Below, piece after piece: positions 24,180 to 38,900 of a stretch of DNA of 64,000 nucleotides. The notes beneath the pieces are model-generated. The model made no database searches. It saw only the letters and a program-made list of their open reading frames with translations, and was not told the DNA's origin. A program made the translations under genes and the position numbers. Every line of letters begins with the position of its first letter. The stretch's first letter is position 1. The DNA comes from Thunnus maccoyii (taxonomy: Eukaryota; Chordata; Actinopteri; Scombriformes; Scombridae), in the NCBI RefSeq assembly GCF_910596095.1, contig NC_056543.1, forward strand, positions 26,918,542-26,982,541, in the 5' to 3' direction.

Positions 24180-24285
24180 ATTGCTGCTAAATGTTTCTAC
24201 TGTGACAACTCGGTTCACAGCCTCAGTGAAATCTGACAGGTTTGGATGGTGACAACAGCTCAGTTTCAATGTCGTATGTATGTTT

Positions 24286-24412
24286 TCAGTTCAGTTCAGT
24301 GTCTTGAATATGATTATTGATCTGTGTTTCTGTGTTTTGTGTGTCGAGACTTTTCTGCTGTTTCATCCACATGGCTGCATACAGACCTCCCTGGACCAGC
24401 AGCTCATCATGC
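24286..24412 (-). CDS. abcb6: abcb6 last exon and stop
   Basis: Acceptor [28 protein letters not shown] then a polar tail ending at TGA (24288-24286). The first part matches RHEALLSRGGVYADMW; the tail is not conserved, as expected. Confidence 0.9.
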
Positions 24413-26844
24413 CTGAACAGAAGGGGAAATAAGAAGAAAGAAAGAGGAGAAAAGGTGACGACCCAAAACTACATCTTTAAAAACAAAAAAAGGCATCAGT
24501 ATGCTCCATCAGAACTGCTTATTGGATGGTTGAACAGCCCCCTCCCTCCACACCTTTCCCAAAAAATTGCGGGGCTGTGTCTGACAATTGTAACTTTCCG
24601 AAACGGATAATCCCACATTATGCCGCGTTCATTTCATATCGGAGTTACCGTTATTATAATATTTCCAACTTGTAAATAGTGTTCACATCAACTTCCAAGT
24701 TAAAATTATGACTAGTAAGCTGGGATTTTTCTGAAAGCTCTGATATATCTGACTTGGCACTTAATAATCTGGAAGTGTCTAAAAACAAAGCAAACATGGA
24801 CGCCTCACATCAGTCTGTCATTAAACCCCAATTTCATGGATACAATATAATTTTGTCAATGCACCATATTTTAAACCTTCATAAGATCAACTCAGTTATC
24901 ATATAACGTGGGAATCTTTCCAGGCCTTCCCATCCATCCATCATGGTGTCAATGCGACATGCGAAGGTGAGAAAGTAAGCCGGGTCTGAACTTCTCTTTC
25001 ATGCTCTCTTTTTTCATTTGTTGCACAACTATTTCTGTCACATTTGGATTTAGAACCAAATGCAAAAACTTGGAATTCCCTCTAGGAGAGAAAAATGTGT
25101 CACATTGTCCCCATATTTAGACAATTATCGTGTCTTGTCCCTCTATCACGGCCAGCCTGTCACTCCGCCTTCAAGTGTGGCCGTTCTTAACAGCTGTAAA
25201 CACTTTTGCCATTCAACGTGGTCACCATACGAACAAGATCTTTTTTTAGCATAACTCTGGCATAACTATTATGTGACTCTGATTCTGCTTCCCAGCTGAG
25301 GCATTCAGTAAACACGTCAATTCCCGAAATGATTCATTTATCTTTTCATTGACTTCGTATGAAATTGTGCTTTATTTGAACACACCTTAAGAAGATTTGT
25401 GTTTGTCAGCCATGCTCCAGACTTGCTTGTACAGACCCATATGGGTACTCAAAATGTTTTTGTCAAAATTTGATGAGCAGCTACCTTACGTACGGACAAC
25501 AGGACCTGTCCAATCACTGATGATATTGTCAGGGACAAAAAAAAAATCTTAACACTTAAAAAACAGAAACAGAAAATCAGAGCAGTCAGAGGAGAAGGTG
25601 GGTCCAGTGTCACTCATAATGTCTTGTGACATGAGAGCTGCTTTAAAAACAAAGTTGAGCTATTTAAAATCCTCCTGCAGACTTCAACCAACTTTACTAT
25701 GAATTAATAAAACCACAAGTCTGTTACTGTCTGGACTGCCAGACGGAAAGAGAGAGAGAGGGTCAGAAATAGAGGTTACAGACAAACGAAGAGCAAAGAG
25801 AGAGAAAACTGATGGAAGAAACAGATGGAGACTAACAGGATGGCAGAGAGAGGATGACGGACAGAGAAAAGGAAGGGACATGAGAAACACAGGTGGAGGG
25901 AGCGAGAGGGGAGGTCAAAAGGTCGATCTGAGGAAAGAAAATTCGAAAAATTGGAAGATGAGAAGGCTGAGGCTTATGCGTGACCCCAGTGGCTCTATAC
26001 ATCCGCACTAAGCCAGCTGAATTTGAAAAAGTATCTTTTTTATGGCTCTGTCCCTCCATAGTAAGCTGGTGGTTTTTCTCAAAACTGAGCTTTTTGAAAA
26101 CAGTTTCCAGAGTCAATAAATCTGAAAATGCTAGCCTCATGTGTTAGTGCGCTTAGTGTTTACGAGGTAAACAGAGTTTGCGGAGAACAATGATGTAAAC
26201 TAGTCATTAAAGTGTGTAACATTAGAGTTAAGATGTTTCTGTCCCCTCGTTCTCTGTACAGCTGATCACAGTTTGTGTTTATTTCGTTGGGAGTATGGGG
26301 CTGTGTCTGTTCCACTCCTTCAAACAGATGCTGACTGAAAGAGGATGAGGAAGAAGAGGTCTTTACAAAAACTACCTCAAAAAGTATTTTGTTTTCACAT
26401 GTAAACAGCATTTTCATAATTATCTGGCTTGGTGTGGATAGTCCTTGTAAAGCACAGGGACAGCCTGAGGATGGGATGCAGCCTCTTCCTGTGTGATGAT
26501 ACCCTCCCACACTATGAGGCAGTGTGTATTCTGACACCGGAGGTTAAATGGACCTGTCTTATGTTTACATCACAGTGTCAATCAAAAGATGAATGGTTTT
26601 TAGATGGTGTTCCCCCCACTCATGCCTGCAGGGACAAACAGAGTCACTGCAGAGACAGGTGGGTAAACGCCTGCATCCACTGTGACCAACTCATCAGTCA
26701 GGTGTGTTTTTATCAGTACCTTAGTGTTGTTATGAATAGTGCTGGATGATATGTTTATCAGAATAGAAGTGTTTGTTTGAAGGACATACATATGATAAGA
26801 AATATCACTCCCTTTGCCTTGCTTGCCACTGCCTGTGTGTGGAT

Positions 26845-26876
<32 letters not shown>

Positions 26877-26954
26877 CCTCAGTGTGTGAGAAAGGAAGTC
26901 CTACTCATCTCCTATATCAAAGGATTGTACGCATCGGCAGTTAAGTGGCAGCTC

Positions 26955-26992
<38 letters not shown>

Positions 26993-29900
26993 GTATGGTC
27001 CATCAGCCTCTGGGGCTGAGACAGATACCAGGGGGTTTAAGGGTCACACACAAACACACACAGAGAAGTTTTGATCTACAGATAACAAATTTGCAAGCAC
27101 TTAGGACACACACAATCGTTCAGGTGTGTCACACGAGCACACACACACAAAAAAAACATACACACCTGTGGTCGGAGGATGAGATGAAAATGTTTGTCTC
27201 TTTTCTTGATAACGTCCCAGCTCACTGGCTTACTCAAACTTTAAGATATTTTTGTGCAAAAAAATTAGCCTTACCTTCCTCTCTCTGCGATCTGTCCGTT
27301 GTGAACTACCAGGATTTGGTCCGCTTCTACAACAGTGGACAACCTGCAAACATACCAGCATTACACCTCTTCATTTCTCTCATGTTATTGCCTGTTGTTT
27401 TATATTACTATCTATCAGACATGGAATAAAAGCCAGACTGATAAATATATTATAATTTTAATATTGTGTGGGGAACAGACTTTCGTTGCTCAATAACTGT
27501 CTTGTTTTGTGGGGGGAAAAAAACCTTAAATACACTATAAATAACATGTTGTTTTTGAAACGGTGTCACCTGTAACTGTCTATGCAGCACAACCAGTTTA
27601 AGGCTTGGCAGCATGGGGTATTAAGAGCATGCAACAGCAGGATGAAGATTTGTATTTCATTTTCTGTCTGTTTGTTTATTCTTTCACAATTGTCATGGAA
27701 GCCCTGTTTAGCTAAGCTCTGGCTTTATCGCTCCCTTGAGTGTTTTACTTCCACATGAGCATGAAGACACAGGCTGTGCCATGCCTTTGGTGTGTGTTAG
27801 CCAAGAGTTTTTAGAGTTTGGTCTTTACAAAGCAGCTTTTGTTGTCATTTCGGTATCTTACTTTTCTATGTTTGTATTTCTTAACCTGTCACTTCATTGG
27901 TTTTAAAACATCTTGCCAAAGGACTACAGCTGAAAATACGCCAGCTGGCTAATTAACAACACCAACACTGGTACATTTACAGAAATGTTGATTAATCTGT
28001 GTTGTCCTTACAAATCAATGAAGATTAGTTTAAGGAAGCAAGTCCAAATAAAATATTACTTAAACATGTGTGAATGAGGTGTCTGACAAACGACTGGATG
28101 GAAAACCAACACATACAAGATGTACAGCAAGAGTTTGACCAGTCAATGTCTTCTCAAAGCTTTGGAAAAACAGAGAGAAGTAGAGGGTTAGAGTAGCGTA
28201 GAGATGGTAAGAGGTGTCACAGGTTGGGAAGAGGGGGATAAGATGAGGAAATGGGTAAAGAGAGAGAGAAACGCATAGAAAGAGAAAGCGGGAGGGAGTC
28301 AGAGTGTGCGGTTGGATGTTGCATATGTTCACCCGTCCTATAAAACTGGAACACACACACTCATTCCTCAGTAATCACTAACAGAAACACTCGAACACAC
28401 ACATACTTCAGTTATGTCATTTATGTCACATATGTGCAACAAAATGATGCTCACACATACACACGAGTGCGCACACAGCTGAGTGGGTTTGTCTAAGGAG
28501 AACTCTGCATGAACTTGTCTGTAAATTATTAAAGTTAATATTTATGAGCGGCCTCTGATGAGAGTCTGATTAAAGCCACACTCAACGATCTAAATGGCTC
28601 TCAGCTCCGGACTCTGACCTCGCGATCTGACCCAGTGGGGGATCGGAAAATGATTTCAGAGGTGTTGTAAAGTGCACAGATGAAAGTTTTCAGCAGATGT
28701 GTTTTTTTTCTTTATTTTTGAGATAAATGTAGGAATCTGACATGAATCGAAAAATAAGATTTTGTACAAAAGCGGTTCTCCAAACCAATAGAGCTCATGT
28801 TCATGCTTCTCCAAACTGCTGGATGTCACTTTAAGCTTCACTTGAGCCACGTGCCACTCTACTTTAATGTCATCATGGCTATCTTTGGATGCCCACCTTC
28901 AATATTTGATAGAAAACCTCGGTCACAGGTAGAAATATCTCTCCCCAGAGACTGCACATGTCAAAAGGTTTTTTTCTCCGCTCATTTAGGCTTTTCAGCA
29001 AGAGGAAAAAACTGAGCATGTTTATAAGCAGGCAGTATACTCAGGATATGTAGTTCATGTCCTGTTTTTAAGGTGAGGTTCAGGATAAATCTTACACAGT
29101 CCTTTTTTATCTTATCTGGGAAGCAGTGAAGGATAAAATAATTCAAACATCTTTCCCAGACAGACATAAATCTTTATGACACAAATTCATAATTTGGTAA
29201 AATACTATAATACTTAAGAAATAATGTTCAGGTTATGTTTCTGTCCCAACACACAGGAAGTGAACAACATATTTTTTGTTAGTTCCCATTATATCAAGTT
29301 AATTTTTTTCCTCAATGACTCATTTTTTGTGGTTTTAGTCCTGATTGAATAAATGAAAACATAGTTGATAACTTGTTGACTTTTTCATAGCAGACATTGA
29401 CTGGTAATAGCAGGAAAATCACAGGCGTTACTAATAACATTAACAATGTTCCATTTAGGTGCCCTGCACACGTTAAATGGAATGCAGCCATGATTCATGT
29501 TATTAATTACACCTGTGCTTTATTTGTTGTACATGTTAAAATGTCTGTTGTGAAAAATGACAACTTAATACAGTAGAGCATGTTGTTAGTGTGAATAGTG
29601 TATATACTCAAAATACTCACTGACTGTACAGTTTAGATCAAGCCTCTATTCAAGCCTTTGGTCCTAATTGGACATTAGTCATGTTACTATTATAATGGCG
29701 ACTGGTCAGAATTTGTGGTATTTGTGTTTCATTTATGTGTATATAATGACATGATATCATCATCAGAAGTTCAGAGGTTGTCTAGTTAATACTGAACAAA
29801 ACTATCTGCTGTAGATCGTGTTTTTAATCTGATATGTGGTGGTGTCAGACCATATGATGTCCTCAAAGATTTGGATGTGTGTTTTTAACTTGTTTTAACT

Positions 29901-32900
29901 TGTTTTTAAATGTACAGTATATACAAGGCTGTGTGTACTGATCAGGACCACAATTTCTTATTTGTATTTACTACGGCCAGCGATAGCAACCAAAGTTAAG
30001 AGACAAAAACCAGAAATGGAAGAAAGTAAGAAATGGGCAGTCCACATAAGGTCAATAGAGTCTTGATGTGAAATACCGCGCAAAATAAATAACACATCAA
30101 CTTTATTTTTAGACATGTAAAAGAATTGTGGATATAATATTTAATTTATGTCATAGCCAATGACAATTCTTGATGCTGACTGGCTGGCAGTTAATTTCTA
30201 GTAACCAGACAGTATAACCAGACACCTATGACCCAGGTGTTTGTTTGCAGTTATGAATTTCATTCATGAATGAAATATGTTTATTCACTTTTCTCACAGA
30301 GAGGTACAGCTTATCTACTCAGGAAGTGTTTCAGCCGTGTCCATCTCAGGTGTATCTGATGGAAGAGATGCAATTCTGTTTTTAATCAATACAATCATTG
30401 CAACAACACAGTAACTATCCTGCTATAATATTATGTTACGAAGTAGTGCTGGTTCGGTTTGTTTGTATAAAGCCAATGTGACCACGAGCCTAACCCGGGG
30501 GATACATGTTGGACTATTTCTTGGCCAGACGCAACAACTTCCTGAAGTCTCAGCTGGTTGGCTGGCAACATCACATTGAAAACAAGACTCCTGGAAGTAA
30601 CTACACCTGGTCCCATACATAACTTCCCATAAAACCACACTGCACTACCACCCAGACTGTGAGTAACAAGGTGAAGTGTTCATATGGCTGGATTATATTA
30701 ACAGATAGCTACCAAAATAAAAATCCCTCCATCCAATAACTGAACCTGATGAAAAGGAGATTTCAGCTCACCCTTTAAAGTTCAAACCGTGACCTGTCTC
30801 TAGTGATTGTGTGTGTGTTTTATTTTAATTGAAGGCAGACGGATTGAGTCAATAAACAGTCCTGATCCTACAACCAGACTCCATCTGGTGTTGCTACTGA
30901 AAGATTAAGAAGCCGGTGGATCAACTTATTCAAAGACTGCCAGTCAATATAAGGTCTTATCTAGAAAGTAGAGACAGAGAGTACACAAGACAAAACATCT
31001 GCTAGAATACTGATCAAAGAGCTTGCCTGCTTGGTTCATTTCCAAGGAGAAACAGATGAAGATAAATTGCAACCTGAGACAAATTGACATAATTACTTTC
31101 ATAGGTTGTTTCTTGGTTATATAGCTGCCATTAGTGGTTGACTATCTTATTAGCTACACTTCTGGTTCAAACCACAGAAGAACTGAGAAAATTAAACTCA
31201 ACATGCAAAACATCCTGGAGTCTTGCCCTGAGACCAGAGGAAGTCATTGTGACCTTCCAAGAAATAGTCCCACGGGTGACACAACTAATTGTTACTTTTA
31301 ACACTTCAGTTTTGTATGGATTAATCAAGTGAGATGAAATATGTTAATTAGTGAGCTTTAGAGATGCTGCTAGGGCAGATTTAGTTTGGACAGAGCCAGG
31401 CTAGCTGTTTCCCCGTTTCCAGTCTTTATGCTAAGCTAAGCTAACGAGGTGCTGGCTGCAGCATCATATTTACTTTGCACACATGATCTTTTCATTAAAG
31501 TTGTGGCAATAATTTCTTTTTTGAGTTTTTTGAGTTGATTTTTGAGTTTACATAGAATTTTAAGGAACCTTCAGTCTGTATTTTGGCTTATTATAACTTT
31601 TTGCTGAATTGTCATTGTGTTTTTGTTGATTTGGAGTCAACTACAAGGTTTTGATGTTTAGTTTCAAATGCCACTAGGTCCAATAATATGAAAAAGACAA
31701 TACAGCTTAACTTAGAGGACTATGACTTGAGAAAAACAACAACTCAGTTGATAGTAACAATCTCAGTGAAGCAGAAGGTATACATTGCCTCTTGTATCAC
31801 ACAGAATATCACCAACTTTTTCTAGAGAGCACAAAACATAACGTACACTTTGCATGGAAAGAAACATATGATCTAATAATGTTGTAATAAACCATGGTTT
31901 ACTAATGTTAGACATGAAACAAGATAAAATAATTCTTTGGACTATTTTTCTCTATGAAATGTGGACCACAGAGGAAGTGATGCAAAATGGGCTCATGTAG
32001 TGTGGCAGGAATCAACACCACAAGCTGCTTCGCTCCTGATGTATTTTAATGTCAGCGAGTGCCAGAGCCTTTCAAGTCTTTTCCAATATCACTCCAACTG
32101 CCGAATAACCAGACATCTGTTTCTTTTACTTTTGTTGACCTGTCATCTCACGTCATCTCATGTCCTCCAATCAGCTTTTCATTTAATCTCTCCATCCCTC
32201 TCTTTGTGTCTGCTGTAATCCTGTTTTCCTTTCACCACAACCCTCCTTCCTTTCATCTCTTTTACTCACGTTCGGCTTTTCTTTTTAGTTTAGTCCTGTA
32301 TTACCATCGCTACTGTAATCACATTGTAACAGACCACTGTCGGTCCTAGAAGAGAAAGTGTGTTTATACACTCGTGTCCAAAAAAGCAGACTCATATCCA
32401 ACACCGTGTTGGACCGTGTTTTTGCTTTGAACTGGCACACATACAGATAGAGGCAGTGAAAATAGGACATCTAGCATCAGTGTTAGAGCTGACAGAGATA
32501 TTCATGCTTCACCTGACTGTCCAGGAATGACTGGTAGTGGATGTTCCTGTATATTGATGCTGAATCCCTACCAAACCACTTTGCAGACGATACGTTATTT
32601 TATTCCATCGTGGATGAAGCTGATGTCCTGCAAAGTTAAGTTCTGATCGTTAAATTAATGTAATTTTGGTTGCATTGATTTAAATGTTGTTGCTTTTTAA
32701 ACCCTAATTGCTCAACCTTGTTCCAGTGCGTTTTCTTTCATTGCATTTAAAGCCCAAATTGTAACTTTTGTCACACTGTTTGCACTTAATGTTAAGGTTT
32801 TGGTCTAAACCCTCAGAAACAGTACTGTATGAGTAAAACAAGGGATCTTATTAAGATGCTTAAAGAAAGGATGCAGAGAGCTTCCTTCCCAGCGAGACAC

Positions 32901-35900
32901 AACTTGGTAGTAATGTCACCTGTGTGCGACCACTATAGTCGTCCTGTTGGTGCAGACCTTGGCCAGTGAAGCCTGGATGTTCCTCTCAGTCTGTGTGTCC
33001 AGTGAAGAAGTGGCCTGGTGGACCAAACAACATGTTAGTGGTGTTTAATCAAATGAAATACTGTTTGTTTCAATGTAAACAGAGCAACTATAATGACACA
33101 GAACAGTGAGGGGCATCAATCAATCTGACATAGACTCAGTGAGCTGGAGCAGGCATCCTCATCCAGGGATCAAGAAGATCTAAGACCCAAACTAGCTACT
33201 ACAATCAAAATCAAATCAATGTGTTACATGTTACGCCATGTCTACATAGAAAGCATTTCAGCTGTGTTTTTCAGTCGTTCGTCTCACAGAACACATATGC
33301 TTCTATTTTAATTTGGTTTGTGTTTCATCCATGTTACACATGCATAACCGCAATCCAAAGCAAGTTTTTATGTTTTAAGTCTAATTTTTTCTGTTTTATG
33401 CACGGAACTACAGTGATCTTGTGTTCAGCTTTGAGCATTGACCTACACTTGACACTGTTCCTGCTACTCTGCTAACATGCTGCTCACGCTACAGGGTTTC
33501 AGTTACTCTATGCATGTTGCATTGTTGTGAAAAACTGTACTCCAATATTTAATTGAGTTTCTTTTAATTTATGAAACAGAGCCTCATTGGATTGTAACTT
33601 CTGATAAACAGCAGCCAGTCTGTCTCTCTTCTTGTTTTCTGTGTTGAACTGAATAAGAGTAAAAAGAAAAAGCCTGTCCACAAATACCCGCATCTATATG
33701 GTACCTCTACAGTAGCTTTTTATGATATGACCTAAACATTAAAATCCTCCTCCTCTAAAATGTGTTTTACTTCTTGTTCCTTCACTTTGATGTTTGACTT
33801 TCACTGTTCAGAATGATGTATGTGCAGAGTTTGATGCTAGAAAGCTCTTTCTCTCTGTGGTCAGTTTAAATCTGACTTTGTTATGTGTACCTGTGAGTAG
33901 GATTTGTGACATCACAACTAGATCGGAGCCAATCGTGGTCCCGTATGAAACTTAGAATGGACTTTTCAGTAAAGTAGGAGATATCTGGTGTCCAGCAGGA
34001 AAACATTTGAAATGAAAGATATTTGCATATTCATAGATTCTGGATTTTTCAACAACAGCGGCACGTAGATGAAATTTTAGCAACTGTCAGACACAAATTA
34101 TTATTCCAAGAAGAGAATAAAAGAATTTTATGTCTTAACACATGTCTGGAAGGAATCTTTAACAATATAGTAACTGTGTTGCCATGTTTACATTGTGAAA
34201 AATCACAGTTCTAAAGAAATATGAGGTGACGTAAAGGGATGATTCTGCTCTAATCCTCCAAGTACACACAAAATATGCAGAAAAGTGTGTGAACAATGCC
34301 ACTCACATTGCAGCCACTTGTCTGGTCTGCTTGAACGAGTTGTTAGTCTGCAGGTTTATCAGTGCTGTAACTCTGTGTGTAAGTGTTCATATATTCTAAC
34401 CTCATCCAGCAGAATGATCCGAGGCTCTTTCAGGATGGTTCGAGCGATGGCCACTCTCTGCTTCTCCCCACCGCTGAGCTTCAGACCACGCTCCCCCACA
34501 TCCGTTTCATAACCTGGTCAGACACAAAGCCATCTTCATCATCATTATCATCATCATCATCATCATCATCACAGGATTCAAATTGGCAAAATGTCCTGTT
34601 ATAGGATGCTTTATCACCACCATCATCATTCCTGAAACACACACACCCCAGCCTGACCCTGAGGTAGCTCCATTATCCTGGTGTGTATGTCAGCAGCCAT
34701 GGCAGCTTTCTCCACCTCCTGGCGGCTCGCTGTAACTCTGCTGTAGCGGATGTTGTTGCCAATGGTGTCGTTGAAAAGAACGGTATCCTGGGGAACCACG
34801 CCGATGTGTGACCTCAGAGAAGACTGACGCACCTTAAACAGAGAAAGGGGAAAAGAAGGAGAGATTTATTACAGTTTTTAAACTAATTCACTGGTTATTC
34901 TTATCTCTTGCAGGTCAGGTCACATAGGTGGTTTGTACATCGCTCTTCACTAACAATATACAGTATGTGATCTACAGATCTGCAGGTCACTATGCAAACT
35001 TGAATAGGGGGAATTTCTATCTCTACTTGCTCTTTTTCTCTCACACACAGTATATGTCTACATAAATGTTGTATGGCTTAAGTCATCTTATACTATATAA
35101 TGCATGCTGCCCGAGGTCACAGACAGGCACACATGTCCTACACTGATTTCTGCCCCTGTCTCCCTGTCACCCTGTCTCTCTCTCCCAAGCTTTTACATAT
35201 CTGATTTTACCCACTTACCCTCTTTTCGCTTCTGTACATCTCCGTTTTAACTGAAACTTAATATGTTCGTTACTTAGCTATTGTTTCATCAAGCACACTC
35301 TAGGAAACACAACTCCCATCATATTTTGTAAAAAAAAAAAAATTTTTTAATCTTTTTTGTGTGTTACAGACAGTGTTTTCCTGGACTGAACCAACATTTA
35401 AATCAAATATTTAGGTCAAGAGTCAAGAGAAAACAACAAGCCTTCTCCATAGTGTGTGTGTTCCAATCGGGGAAATATGAGTCAAGAACCAAGAGGTTAA
35501 AAGTAGAGCTGCAACGATTAGTCTATTAATCGATTAGTTGATCGACAGAAAATTAACTGTCAACTATTTTAATAATTGAATAATTGTCTTAGTAATTTTT
35601 TAAAGCAAAAATGCTAAAAATGTCCTAGTTGCCGCTTCTCTGATGGGAGGATTTGAAGCTTTTCTGTGTCATACATGACAGTAAACTGAATATTTTTAGA
35701 TTTTGGATTGACATTTGAAGACATCACCATGTGCTCTAAGAAATGATTACAGATATTTTGCATTCATTTTTTTCTAACATTTTATGGACAAAATGATGAA
35801 TTGAGAAAATAATAAACAAATTCATCAATAATAAAAATAATCGTTAGTTGCAGCTCTAGTTAAAAGTGTGGCTTAATTTTACTAACACTGATGTAATAAA

Positions 35901-38900
35901 GGTATTGTGTCAAAGGGTGGCAACACCACAAATTTTATGAAACATTTAAGCAGTCATGGCATGAATTTAACAGTGGAGAGTTGCTCCATGTTCCATAATA
36001 ACCACCACAGCCCGCTGACCTCTGCCTAGCATGGCTGTTTAACATCATGACAAGAATACTAAGTAGTGATGTAAAGCTGTGCTGATTCATATTTTTATAT
36101 TAACAATGAATCAAATGAGTAAGTGTAATGTGAAAGGGACTGCTTGTAGTTATGAACAGAGCATTTTAGCATCTTTCAGCTCACTGTTTTGATTTTTCTT
36201 GCTCAGAAACTCCTCACTCTGATAAACCCGCTGCACGCTACTGTACCTGCCCAGCGCCACAACTGACATACAGTTGGTGACACTGGTGTAATATCAAGTT
36301 CAGCCCTACTCCCTAATATTATTAAAATAATGTAATATTACTTTTGTCCAGAGAAAGTTGGAAGTAAGTGAACGTTGTAACAATGAGGTGAAACTGTCGA
36401 CTGGATAGCAAAACTACTCACGACACCGTGCTGTTTTTCTTTAGCTTACTATTTTCAGACAGATTTTTAAAAATAAATTCTCCTATACACACTTGTCACT
36501 TCAGTTGTGAAGATCTAACATGTTTTAAATTATCTTCACCAGAAAGCAAGAGATCAAAATCCCTAACTGTTACACACTGTGTGATTTATAAGCAGACGGA
36601 GCCGACCAGAAGGGACTCCATCCAACTTGGTCTGATTGTTTTAATGTCCAAACCATGTATCGATGAAATAGTCGTAATGTGTTCCACTTTTTCAGAAGAG
36701 ACTTCGTAGAATTTCGGGAATCTAGCCCTTGATCTCTCCTGAAATAATTTCCGGTTTTAAATGACTCTCTGGTCAGTGCGCAGTACTTACAGCCTTTCCT
36801 GTGGAAAGCTTTCCTCCTCAGCCACAACAATACAAATTCCATTTCCTGCACCAGCTTGGTTTGGCTAATAATCAAACACTTTCCTTTAATTTGATCTTTG
36901 ACGTTTACTTTTGGTATTTATTCCACTCAAGAACAACACGGCATCTGTTTCTGATCGAGGCGGGCTGACAGAGCTCTAACAACAAATGTTAGAAAAAGAG
37001 AAAGAGACAGATGGAGAGGGAAAAGAAAACAAAGAGGGATAAAAACAAAAAGAGCCTTTTATTGTTTTGCATTGAAAAGGGAACAAAAGGAGGAAGAATT
37101 AGTGTAAAACAGCTGTTCTCACACAAAAGAAATAAAGACTACCATTAACGACTAAGTCAATCTGTAAGATGATGTATTTAAGATACGACCTCACCAACCC
37201 TTTCTTCTACAAAATATGTTTATATATGATTTGCCTTTGCCCAAAACATTTATTGCTGCCTGGATCACGTTAAGTGGCAATTATTTTTCCAATCCATGCA
37301 GTTATATCGCACAAAACTCAAAGAGAGCAGGTGGAGGTTGGTGGTTGGATGTTCAAAGCACTGGACTCCACCACTACTAAAACACTTTAGGTTAGGGAGA
37401 GATTATGTTTTTGTTACATATTGAAGAAGCCAAAACATCCTGTCTCATGCTTTAAGTCAGTGATAACTTCATCAATTCAATTCACATTTATATAACTGAT
37501 GAATGACAGGTTCTTGGTTCTTTTTCCTACACATAAACCTCTGTTCCTCTTCATCAGCCTGCTTTAAACCCAGCAGTGATTCAACATGACGCACAGGAAG
37601 GTGTGTCACAGCAGAACAAGAACAAACAGGTAGTTATGAGCCGTGATTGGCAGCATCACTGAGCAGGAACTAAACTAAATTGAAACGGCTGTTTGTGTCG
37701 TTTAAAGTCTAAAAAAAGCAAATCTGACTGACACCTTACACAACAAAAGCGATGACTCACACCTGCAGTTTGTAACCAGCCGTCGGCCTGCAGAGTCGGA
37801 CTTATCAGAGCTTCACCACATGTGGCTGCCATATGCAGGGACACACAGAATGATACAGGACAAATGGTCCGGAAACAAACACAGAGGTCCAGCAGACTGA
37901 GATGTGTCCACAAAAAGCAAAAAAACTGCACACACTTTAGTGCAGCAAAACTCACATGAACTATGAAAAAGAACCAATCGAGAAGCTTACTGGCAGTAGA
38001 AATTCTCCCTCCTTTAAGCTGTTGAAGCCACTAATTCACCAATTTACTTTACTACGGTTTACAATCTTAGTGAAGATAATCAGTGTGCTCTAGTGTGCGC
38101 CTTTTTCCGAGAAGCACCTGATTCAGCTGCACATTGCTGGGAGGTGAGCCGAGAGACACTTTTCATCTAGGAATAAAAGACTTGATTTGGCTAACATAGA
38201 CTGCCTCATTTTAGCTTCAGCTGAATTTAAGAACGTATTTTTGCACAGAAGGAGGACTTTGGTTTTTGTCCCCAATTTCTTAGCGTTGTAGCATTAGGAC
38301 CACTTCATGGCCTGTATAAAGAGGAGAAAGGATTACAGCAATAACTATCACAATGCAAATATGGCCATTTGAATATCATATTAAAAGGTGCAGTGTGTAG
38401 AACTTAGTGGCATCTAGCAGAAATGGAATATAATATTCATAAGTATGTTTTAATTAGTGTATAATCACCTGAAAGTAAGAATCATTGTGTTTTTGTTACC
38501 TTAGAGTGAACGCTTTATATCTACATAGGGAGAGAATCCTCTTCCACAGAGCCCGCCATGCTGCATCGCCATGTTTCTACAGTAGCCCAAAACAGACAAA
38601 CCAAACACTGGCTCTAGAGAGGGCCTTTCATGTTTTTTGCAAGTTTCATGGCCACTATAGGTTCTCCTACATGCTTGGAAGGGGGTGAGGGTGTGTATTC
38701 AGTTGGTTGCAATCTGTGCAATCTGCAATCTCACCAATAGATGGCACTAAATCCTACACACTGCACCTTTAAGACAGAAATCTGAACCTGTCCATGCACC
38801 TGCGGTCATCAGATTACGTTTGGTAGACAGAGCCAGGCTAGCTGTGTCTCCCTGCTTGCAGTCTTTATGCTAAGCTAAACTAATTACCTGCTGGCTCCAG

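Larger units (their letters stand above)
17497..24285. other. Convergent 3' regions of gene 1 and abcb6
   Basis: No coding exon was recognised. It holds GT/CA repeats (17650-17675, 19520-19560) and a run of 24 C (18138-18161). A dispersed repeat (about 21418-21640) is shared with 50810-51530. Confidence 0.6.

Noticed and set aside
26160-26749. 125- and 106-codon frames in the last abcb6 intron
   Set aside because: No family pattern, overlapping on opposite strands, and no supporting splice sites.
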